From Anaerolineae bacterium (lineage in GTDB: Bacteria > Chloroflexota > Anaerolineae > Aggregatilineales > Phototrophicaceae): a stretch of DNA of 64,000 nt. A model generated the notes under the pieces. That model was not told the origin of the DNA. It saw nothing but the letters and a program-made list of their open reading frames with translations, and searched no databases. The first letter of the stretch is position 1. Every line of letters begins with the position of its first letter. Shown one piece after another: positions 26,856 through 33,016 of the stretch. The translations under genes were made by a program, and so were the position numbers. The stretch lies in NCBI GenBank assembly GCA_022841825.1, contig JALHQT010000003.1, forward strand, positions 310,001-374,000, written 5' to 3'.

Positions 26856-27567
26856 TCTTGTTCCCCCGACGATTGAGCATACGCGAGAGAATGATGCTGA
26901 AGATGAGGATCAGCCCTGAAAACAATAAGATTGTCGGGTTGAGCGAGAGATCCCCCGACGCCAGGTCGCCTTCGATGGAAGCGCCGATGCCGACGAACGA
27001 AAGCGTGCCCGCCAGATTGCCTGCCGCGGTGGCGGCGATGAATGCCAGGAAACCGATGCGCAGGCTGCCTGCCAGCAGACTGACCGCGTCATAGGGCAGG
27101 TAGATCAGGCGCATGATCAGCACTGCCTGGAAGGGGTTTCTGCGCAGCAGGTCGATGAAGCCCTGGATGCGCGGATGCAGCGCGGCTTGCGACGGATCGC
27201 CGGAAAACCAGCGCCCGGCGGCATACGGGATGACCGCCGAGAGCGTCCCCGCGACCAGCACGATGACGAAACCCCAGCCCAGCCCGAAGATGCTGCCGCC
27301 GAGGATCGTCAGCAGCGACGCCGGGAAGAGGATGAGCGGGCGCAGAAGGTAGATCAGGATGTAGAGCAGCGGACCGTACCAGGTGCCGGTCAGCAGCGTT
27401 TGAAGCTGGCGCGTCAGGTCGGCGAAGGTCAGCCCGCTGCTGGTCATGTACTGGCGCACGGCGACCAGCAGGACAACCCAGCCCAGAATGATGGCGATCT
27501 TGCCGCGCTGCTGGATGATCCAATCGCGCAGGCGCTGTGGGAAGGGAAGCGGCGGGGATTGCGTCAT
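26848..27567 (-). CDS. TVP38/TMEM64 (DedA-like, VTT domain) membrane protein
   Basis: A 239-residue membrane protein. I set the start at ATG 27567 (MTQSPPLPFPQ) because the longer frame adds an untypical N-terminus into intergenic DNA. The VTT domain spans FPASLLTILGGSIFGLGWGF and GRWFSGDPSQAAL to FIDLLRRNPFQAVLIMRL. Relatives act as lipid scramblases or are linked to membrane homeostasis. The stop overlaps the downstream flavoprotein by 8 bp, and the two are a frequent pair in bacteria. Confidence 0.88.
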   Translation of the reverse strand: MTQSPPLPFPQRLRDWIIQQRGKIAIILGWVVLLVAVRQYMTSSGLTFADLTRQLQTLLTGTWYGPLLYILIYLLRPLILFPASLLTILGGSIFGLGWGFVIVLVAGTLSAVIPYAAGRWFSGDPSQAALHPRIQGFIDLLRRNPFQAVLIMRLIYLPYDAVSLLAGSLRIGFLAFIAATAAGNLAGTLSFVGIGASIEGDLASGDLSLNPTILLFSGLILIFSIILSRMLNRRGNKNV

Positions 27568-27736
27568 TAGGGAGTCCTCAATTTGCGCGATGGTCGGTAG
27601 GGCGTGTGCCAAATGCGCCGACCAACGAATACCACATATGCCCGCGACAATCTGTTGGCTGGACAACACTTGTGCCGTGCATGACAACATGAAGGATGAT
27701 ACGGACGCATGATTACAGGCGGATTACCGAGCGCGC

Positions 27737-27742
27737 TATAAT
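27737..27742 (+). promoter_or_regulatory. Probable -10 box of the pyr operon
   Basis: A perfect TATAAT lies 26 bp before the pyrB start codon, in a gap shared with the divergent TVP38 gene. No good TTGACA was found at the right distance. No PyrR-type attenuator or long leader is present, since the expected start site leaves only about 20 nt of leader. Confidence 0.5.
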
Positions 27743-27768
27743 CAGGGTATAGACTGCGAGAAACCACG

Positions 27769-28824
27769 ATGCCAGACACGCACCATGCCAATCCGTACCT
27801 CATGCGCTACCAACCCCCGCGCATCGACGGGGATTTCGTCGGCAAGCACATCCTCTCGGTTGAGCAGTTCGCCCGCAGGGACATGCAAACGCTGTTTGAC
27901 GCGGCATCGTCGCTGCGCAAGCGCGTCCGCCAGTCCGACCGAGGCTTAAAGGAACTGTGCGCGACCCATGTGATGGCGTCGCTCTTCTTCGAGGCGTCCA
28001 CGCGCACCGATCTCTCGTTCCAGGCGGCGATGCGGCGGTTGGGCGGGCAGATCATCTCCGCCAGCAACGGCGTGCAGTTCTCGTCGGTCTACAAGGGCGA
28101 AGACCTGGCGGACACTGTGCGCGCGGCGGGCTGCTACGCCGATGTCGTCGTGCTGCGCCACCCGGAGATCGGCTCGTCCTACGAGGCGGCGTACTACCTC
28201 GATAAGCTCAATCAGCAGATCGATAACCCCAGCGTCATCATCAGCGGCGGCGACGGCATCGGCGAGCATCCGACGCAGGCGCTGCTGGATATGTTCACGA
28301 TCTACGACAAGAAAACGCATTTCGACGGGCTGACGATCACGATGGTCGGCGACCTGCTGCATGGGCGCACCGTGCACTCGCTCGCCAAGCTGCTCGCCAT
28401 CTACGGCGCGGCGGGGATGCGGCTGTGCTTTGTCGCGCCGCCCTCGCTGGCGATGCCGCACACCATCACATCGGTGCTGCACGCGGGCGGGGTGACGCTT
28501 TATGAGACGAGCGACCTGAATGAGGTGCTGGGCGAGAGCGACGTGATCTACTGGACGCGCGTGCAGGAGGAACGCTTCGCCGATAATATGGCGGAGTTTG
28601 AGGCGATCAAGGACGCCTTCATCATGACGCCGCCCGTGCTGGCGCGCGCCAAAGGCGATGCCATCCTGATGCATCCGTTGCCGCGTAAACACGAAATGGG
28701 CACGCGCAGCGACCACGACATCCTGGATGAAGACCCGCGCGCCGTCTATTTTGAGCAGATGGAGAACGGCATGTACATCCGCATGGCGCTGCTGGCGAAG
28801 GTGTTGCGCGGAGTCCACGTCTGA
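27769..28824 (+). CDS. pyrB: Aspartate carbamoyltransferase, catalytic chain
   Basis: A 351-residue enzyme making N-carbamoyl-L-aspartate from carbamoyl phosphate and aspartate, the committed step of UMP synthesis. The carbamoyl-phosphate motif is FFEASTRTDLSF and the substrate loop GEHPTQALLDMFTIYDKKT. LMHPLPRKHEM near the C-terminus is typical. It is about 40 residues longer than E. coli PyrB, with extra residues ahead of the first helix. No regulatory chain (PyrI) is nearby. It shares one base with the pyrC start. Confidence 0.95.
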   Translation: MPDTHHANPYLMRYQPPRIDGDFVGKHILSVEQFARRDMQTLFDAASSLRKRVRQSDRGLKELCATHVMASLFFEASTRTDLSFQAAMRRLGGQIISASNGVQFSSVYKGEDLADTVRAAGCYADVVVLRHPEIGSSYEAAYYLDKLNQQIDNPSVIISGGDGIGEHPTQALLDMFTIYDKKTHFDGLTITMVGDLLHGRTVHSLAKLLAIYGAAGMRLCFVAPPSLAMPHTITSVLHAGGVTLYETSDLNEVLGESDVIYWTRVQEERFADNMAEFEAIKDAFIMTPPVLARAKGDAILMHPLPRKHEMGTRSDHDILDEDPRAVYFEQMENGMYIRMALLAKVLRGVHV

Positions 28825-29888
28825 TGACGACCGTCCGCATCCCGGCGATGGTCGATCCGCATACGCACCTGCGGGATCTCGACTGGGCGCATAAGGCGAC
28901 CTTCGCCAGCGAGACGGCGGCGGCGGTCGCCGGGGGGTACTGGGCGGTCTTCGATATGCCCAACACGCCGCCCACCACGACCAGCCGTGCGGCGCTCGAT
29001 CTCAAGCTGGCGCGCATGGGCGAGACCGCCGTCTGCGATTGGGGCGTCTATTTCGGTGCGTCGCAGGCGGATAACACGGCGGAGTATGCGCATGTCGCCG
29101 GGACGTGCGGGCTGAAGATCTTCAACAACTCGACGACGGGCGACCTGCTGATCGCCGATCAGTCGCAGCGTGAACAGCACTACGCCGCCTGGGATGCCGC
29201 GCGGATCATCGCCGTACATGCCGAGGACGAGACGGTGCTCGATGTCCTGGCGCTCGTGCGGCAGTTCCGCAAGCGCACGCACTTCCTGCATATCTCGACT
29301 GCGCAGGAGATCGCCTGGCTGCGCGCGGCGAAGGAGGAAGGGCTGCCGATCACCATCGGCGTCTGCCCGCATCACCTGTGGCTGACGCAGGATGACCTGC
29401 CCGCGCTCGGCGCGTTCGGCATCATGAAGCCGGGGCTGAAGACGGCGCGCGACCGCGATGCGCTGTGGGATGCGCTGCAAACGGGTGTCGTCGATGTCGT
29501 GGAGAGCGATCATGCGCCGCACACGCTGGCGGAGAAGGCGAGCGAGCGCCCGCCCTACGGCGTGCCGGGCTTGGAGACGACGCTGCCGCTCCTCCTGACC
29601 GCCGTCCACGAGGGGCGGCTGGCGCTGGAGCGTGTCATCGATCTGGTGGCGCACAACCCGCGCCGCATCTGGTGGCTGGACGCGCCGCCGGACACCTATG
29701 CGCGGGTCGATCTGGACGCCGAGTATGTGATCGACCGCGCGCGGCTGCACAGCGCCTGCGGCTGGTCGCCCTTCGAGGGGCTGCGCGTGCGCGGGCGGGT
29801 GATCGAGACGTGGATACGCGGCGTGCAGGTCTACGATGGCGAGCGTGTGCTTGCCCAGCCCGGCTTCGGGCGGAATCTGTTCGCATGA
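28824..29888 (+). CDS. pyrC: Dihydroorotase
   Basis: A 354-residue amidohydrolase closing carbamoyl-aspartate to dihydroorotate. The metal ligands are in MVDPHTHLRD, KIFNNSTTGD (bridging lysine), IAVHAEDE, HFLHISTAQE, CPHHLWL and VESDHAPHT. A protein of 354 residues is short for class I enzymes, which run to about 420. It starts in the last base of the pyrB stop and its own stop overlaps pyrD by 4 bp, so the operon is tightly coupled to this point. Confidence 0.93.
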   Translation: MTTVRIPAMVDPHTHLRDLDWAHKATFASETAAAVAGGYWAVFDMPNTPPTTTSRAALDLKLARMGETAVCDWGVYFGASQADNTAEYAHVAGTCGLKIFNNSTTGDLLIADQSQREQHYAAWDAARIIAVHAEDETVLDVLALVRQFRKRTHFLHISTAQEIAWLRAAKEEGLPITIGVCPHHLWLTQDDLPALGAFGIMKPGLKTARDRDALWDALQTGVVDVVESDHAPHTLAEKASERPPYGVPGLETTLPLLLTAVHEGRLALERVIDLVAHNPRRIWWLDAPPDTYARVDLDAEYVIDRARLHSACGWSPFEGLRVRGRVIETWIRGVQVYDGERVLAQPGFGRNLFA

Positions 29889-32095
29889 ACGCGCGCCACT
29901 TGTTGCTCGACCTCTACCGCCTGGGCTACGAACGCCTGCTGCGCCCGCTGATCTTCACACGCTCGCCCGAAGCCGCGCACCGCGACGCCATGCGACTGCT
30001 GGCGGCGTTGGATGGGTCGAAGGTGATGTGCGATCTGATGCGAGGGGGACTGAACCGCGGAGGCGCAGAGGACGCGAAGATTATTAAAACGGATGTGAAG
30101 GACAATATGACGGACGCCATTTATGGCGTCCCTATAGAGTCGCCTGGCGTAGGGACGCCATTCATGGCGTCCGCTTCCCACCCTTCCCATCCCCGCTCTC
30201 CCGCTCCGCTCCCTTTGCGTCCTTGCGGTTCAACACATCTTTCTCCGCTAACCCTGGCGGCGGGGTTCGTTAAAGGTAGGGGGTTTGCGGATGAGGACGA
30301 GGCGCTGCGGGCAGTCGAAGCGGGCGAGAACATTATCCCCGGCTGGCGCGCCATGCCCGCGCTGGTCGGCGCGGTTGAGTTCGGCTCGTTCACGCGCTAC
30401 CCGCGCCTGGGCAACTCCGGCGCGATCCTCTGGCGCGACCCGGCGACGCGCTCGACGCAGAACCGCATCGGCTTGCGCAACCCCGGCGCACGCGCCGCCG
30501 CGCGTTTCCTGGCGCGACACAGGGCAGATTTCCCCTGGTATATTCGCTATGGGATCAACATCGCCGTCTCGCCGGGCGTGAGCGACGAAGCGCAGGAGAT
30601 CGCGGAGGTCTACGAGAGCATGAGTCTGTTTCTCGACGCGGGACTGCGTCCGGGCTGGTTCACGCTCAATCTGAGCTGCCCCAACACCGAGGACGATCCC
30701 GAAGGCAACCAGACGGCGGCGCATGCCCGCGCGCTATGCAGCGCCCTGCTGGCGCATCCGGGGTTATCGCGCCATGAACCTCATCCCCCAACCCCCTCTC
30801 CGTATACAGCGAGGGGGAGCGAAGAGATGAGGTCAGATCCCATCCCGCTATGGATCAAGATCGGCCCCGACCTGGGCGCGGAGCAATACGCAGCGCTGAT
30901 GGCGGTCGGCGCGGAGGTCGGCATAGGGGCGATCATCGCCACCAACACGCTGGCGCGGGCAGTGCCTCAAGCCCTCACCCCAAACCCGCTTCCGCTCTGC
31001 ATCCAGCGTCCCGAACGCGGAGTACCGCTGGGAGAGGGACTTCACACGACTCCTCTGGCTCCCCTCTCCCAGGTGTACTCACCGTTTGGGAGAGGGGTTG
31101 GGGGTGAGGGCGTCCCCATCGCAGGCGTCGGCGGCGGTTCTCTCCACATCCACGCGCTGGACGCGGTGCGGCATCTGGCGGCGGCGCGCGAACGCCTGGG
31201 CGCGCAGGTGTGTATCGTCGGCTGCGGCGGCGTGCTGGATGGCGAGTCGGCGCGGGCGCTGCTTGCGGCGGGGGCGGATGCGCTGCAATACTGGTCGGCG
31301 TTGATCTATCGCGGACCGCTCGCCGCCGCCGTTATTCAACGGGAGCTGGATACGATACAAGATGAAGATAACCGCGAAGGCGCAAAGGACGCGAAGAGCG
31401 ATTCATCTCTTCGCGTCCTTCGCGCCTTCGCGGTTAAATTGAAGTGTTCTCAAGGGAGATCGCGGATGGATGACTCGTTAAAGGTCGCGCGGGCGCTGCT
31501 GGAGATCGGCGCGGTCGGCTTTTCGCTCATGCAGCCGATTAAGTTCAAGTCCGGCATCCTCTCGCCGATGTATGTCGATAACCGCCGCCTGCCGTATCAT
31601 CCGGCGCAGTGGCGCGTGGTCATCGAGGCGTTCGCCGCGCTCGTGCGGGATGGCGCATTCGCCTGTGACGTGATTGCGGGGGTGGCGGTTGGCGGCGTGC
31701 CGCACAGCGCGGCGCTCGGCTACCTGACCGGCATCCCCTCGGTCTTCGTGCGCAAGGAGGCGAAGGAGCACGGCACAGGCAGCCGGGTCGAGGGCGGCGC
31801 GGTCGACGGCAAGCGCGTGGTGCTGATCGAGGACATGGTGACGACGGGCGGCAGCAGCCTGGCGGCGGTGGCTGCGCTGCGCGAAGAGGGCGCAATCGTG
31901 ACCGACCTGCTGGCGATCATCAGCTATGATTTCCGCGAGGCGGCGGCGGCGATGTTTGGCGCGGGCATCCTGCTGAATACGCTGACGCGCGTGCCGGTGG
32001 TGCTGGAGGAGGCGCGGGCGAGTGGGCGGCTGAACGAGGCGACCTTCCAGCGGGTGCAGGACTGGTATGCCGATCCGTATGGGTGGAGTGGGTAA
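29885..32095 (+). CDS. pyrD: Dihydroorotate dehydrogenase with in-frame repeat insertions, frame continuing into PyrE
   Basis: One open frame of 736 codons codes for PyrD (to about residue 500) and then, without a stop, for PyrE. PyrD begins with a class-2-like helical segment (LLLDLYRLGYERLLRPLIF). The flavin/orotate parts are LTLAAGFVKGRGF, STQNRIGLRNPGA, LNLSCPNTEDDPEGN, PLWIKIGPDL, IIATNTLA and IVGCGGVLDGESARALL. The catalytic position holds Cys (LSCPN), as in class 1 enzymes. Four repeat elements interrupt it: 30051-30232, 30778-30833, 30971-31111 and 31369-31436. None brings a stop. Without them PyrD would be about 370-380 residues, the normal size. It may yield a long chimera, a processed protein, or PyrD plus separately started PyrE. 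Confidence 0.85.
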   Translation: MNARHLLLDLYRLGYERLLRPLIFTRSPEAAHRDAMRLLAALDGSKVMCDLMRGGLNRGGAEDAKIIKTDVKDNMTDAIYGVPIESPGVGTPFMASASHPSHPRSPAPLPLRPCGSTHLSPLTLAAGFVKGRGFADEDEALRAVEAGENIIPGWRAMPALVGAVEFGSFTRYPRLGNSGAILWRDPATRSTQNRIGLRNPGARAAARFLARHRADFPWYIRYGINIAVSPGVSDEAQEIAEVYESMSLFLDAGLRPGWFTLNLSCPNTEDDPEGNQTAAHARALCSALLAHPGLSRHEPHPPTPSPYTARGSEEMRSDPIPLWIKIGPDLGAEQYAALMAVGAEVGIGAIIATNTLARAVPQALTPNPLPLCIQRPERGVPLGEGLHTTPLAPLSQVYSPFGRGVGGEGVPIAGVGGGSLHIHALDAVRHLAAARERLGAQVCIVGCGGVLDGESARALLAAGADALQYWSALIYRGPLAAAVIQRELDTIQDEDNREGAKDAKSDSSLRVLRAFAVKLKCSQGRSRMDDSLKVARALLEIGAVGFSLMQPIKFKSGILSPMYVDNRRLPYHPAQWRVVIEAFAALVRDGAFACDVIAGVAVGGVPHSAALGYLTGIPSVFVRKEAKEHGTGSRVEGGAVDGKRVVLIEDMVTTGGSSLAAVAALREEGAIVTDLLAIISYDFREAAAAMFGAGILLNTLTRVPVVLEEARASGRLNEATFQRVQDWYADPYGWSG
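30051..30232. repeat. Nested repeat inserted in frame in pyrD (insert 1)
   Basis: The outer arms are TGAACCGCGGAGGCGC at 30051 and GCGTCCTTGCGGTTCA ending at 30232. Inside them sits a facing pair of 24-bp modules, 30112-30135 and 30149-30172. The stretch codes for about 60 residues between PyrD residues near 56 and 116 that have no counterpart in the family. The outer arm family is the same as at 31369-31436. Confidence 0.85.
30778..30833. repeat. 56-bp inverted repeat inserted in frame in pyrD (insert 2)
   Basis: ACCTCATC and GATGAGGT form the ends, with CCCCTC/GAGGGG inside. The CCCCTCTCCGTATAC core matches the level-1 arm at 17321-17352 (reverse strand). It codes for about 19 Pro- and charge-rich residues between ALLAHPGLS and PIPLWIKIG. 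Confidence 0.8.
30971..31111. repeat. 141-bp inverted repeat inserted in frame in pyrD (insert 3)
   Basis: GCCCTCACCCCAA at the left mirrors TTGGGGGTGAGGGC at the right. The left half contains the same sequence, reversed, as 17195-17269 (CTGCATCCAGCGTCCCGAAC). At exactly 47 codons it keeps the frame between IIATNTLARAVPQ and VPIAGVGGG. Confidence 0.85.
31369..31436. repeat. 68-bp near-perfect hairpin at the pyrD-pyrE junction (insert 4)
   Basis: The arms 31369-31398 and 31407-31436 (TAACCGCGAAGGCGC and mirror) match at 29 of 30 positions around an 8-nt loop. It codes the linker between PyrD and PyrE. This is the empty form of the element whose filled form is insert 1. Confidence 0.88.
31466..32095 (+). 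CDS. pyrE: Orotate phosphoribosyltransferase
   Basis: A 209-residue enzyme joining orotate to PRPP to give OMP. The N-terminal substrate part is FKSGILSPMYVDNRRLPY, the flexible catalytic loop VFVRKEAKEHGTG and the PRPP-binding motif VVLIEDMVTTGGSS. ATG 31466 has its own ribosome-binding site, AAGGGAGAT, 7 nt ahead, so PyrE can be made alone. The reading frame is nevertheless open backwards into PyrD, and a PyrD-PyrE fusion is equally readable. The length from this start is normal for the family. Confidence 0.93.
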   Translation: MDDSLKVARALLEIGAVGFSLMQPIKFKSGILSPMYVDNRRLPYHPAQWRVVIEAFAALVRDGAFACDVIAGVAVGGVPHSAALGYLTGIPSVFVRKEAKEHGTGSRVEGGAVDGKRVVLIEDMVTTGGSSLAAVAALREEGAIVTDLLAIISYDFREAAAAMFGAGILLNTLTRVPVVLEEARASGRLNEATFQRVQDWYADPYGWSG

Positions 32096-32098
32096 GCG

Positions 32099-32207
32099 AC
32101 CCCTCCCTAAATCCCTCCCCACTCCGCAAGCTGCGTGGAGAGGGACTTTATGAGCCGTTTAGTTCCCCCTCTCTACGCCAGTGGGGAGGGGGTTAGGGGG
32201 AGGGGTT
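32099..32207. repeat. 109-bp CCCTCCC/GGGAGGG inverted repeat between pyrE and pyrF
   Basis: ACCCCTCCCTAAATCCCTCC at the left mirrors the right end GGGGGTTAGGGGGAGGGGTT. It is a close copy of 41547-41653, sharing ACTCCGCAAGCT and CGCCAGTGGGGAGGGG. It fills the whole gap. Its right end supplies the purine-rich ribosome-binding site directly ahead of the pyrF start at 32210. Confidence 0.88.
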
Positions 32208-32209
32208 AG

Positions 32210-33016
32210 ATGAGCGTAATCGACAAATACAACGCGCGTTCCCGCGCTGCCCATTCGCTGCTCTGCATCGGGCTGGACAGCGATATGGCGCTCGTGCCGG
32301 AACGCTTCCACGCCGATGCAATGCCGCAGTTTGCCTTCAACCGCTGGATGATCGACCAGACCCACGCCAGCGCGGCGGCATACAAGATCAACACCGCTTT
32401 TTACGAGGCGCGCGGTGCGGCGGGCTGGGCGGAACTGGAGGCGACCATCGCCTATCTGCGCGCGGCGCTGCCGGATGTCCTGACGATCTGCGATGCCAAA
32501 CGCGGCGACATCGGCAGCACGAGCGCGGCGTATGCGCGCGCGATCTTCGATCATCTCGGCTTTGACTGCATCACGCTCAACCCCTACCTGGGGCGCGACG
32601 CCCTTGAACCCTTCCTCGAACGGGCGGACAAAGGCTGCATCCTGCTCTGCCGCACCTCCAACCCCGGCTCCGGCGAGCTGCAAAACCTCATGATCGACGG
32701 CACCCCGCTCTGGCAGCATGTGGCACAGCTCGTCGATGGCGAGTGGAACCAGCGACGCAACTGTATGCTGGTCGTCGGCGCGACCTACCCGCGTGAGCTG
32801 CGCGGGCTGCGCGCGCTCCTGCCGGAGATGCCGTTCCTCATCCCCGGCGTCGGGACGCAGGGCGGCGATGTCGAGACGACCGTCCGCGCGGGCATTGACC
32901 AGCAGGGCGGCGGCATCCTCGTCAACGCCTCTCGCAGCATCCTGACGGCACCCGACCCGGCAGCGGTCGCGGAAGCGCTGCGCGCCGAAATCGCGGCAGC
33001 GGCAGGTACACTATGA
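32210..33016 (+). CDS. pyrF: Orotidine-5'-phosphate decarboxylase, type 2
   Basis: A 268-residue enzyme converting OMP to UMP, completing the pathway encoded by the four genes before it. The catalytic Asp-Lys-Asp set is in CDAKRGDIGSTSAAYA (near residues 94-101). LCIGLDSDM and YKINTAFYEARG are typical of type 2 (archaeal/mycobacterial-like) enzymes, as is LVNASRSIL near the end. The start codon follows directly on GGGGGAGGGG from the repeat. The stop overlaps the next gene by 4 bp. Confidence 0.95.
   Translation: MSVIDKYNARSRAAHSLLCIGLDSDMALVPERFHADAMPQFAFNRWMIDQTHASAAAYKINTAFYEARGAAGWAELEATIAYLRAALPDVLTICDAKRGDIGSTSAAYARAIFDHLGFDCITLNPYLGRDALEPFLERADKGCILLCRTSNPGSGELQNLMIDGTPLWQHVAQLVDGEWNQRRNCMLVVGATYPRELRGLRALLPEMPFLIPGVGTQGGDVETTVRAGIDQQGGGILVNASRSILTAPDPAAVAEALRAEIAAAAGTL

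Noticed and set aside
27568-27768. PyrR-type attenuator or UMP-responsive leader ahead of pyrB
   Set aside because: The probable start site leaves only about 20 nt of leader, and no terminator/antiterminator pair is visible.
29885-32095. pyrD as a pseudogene
   Set aside because: All PyrD motifs remain, no stop or frameshift occurs across four insertions, and the gene sits in an otherwise complete pyr operon. A second genomic copy would reopen this.
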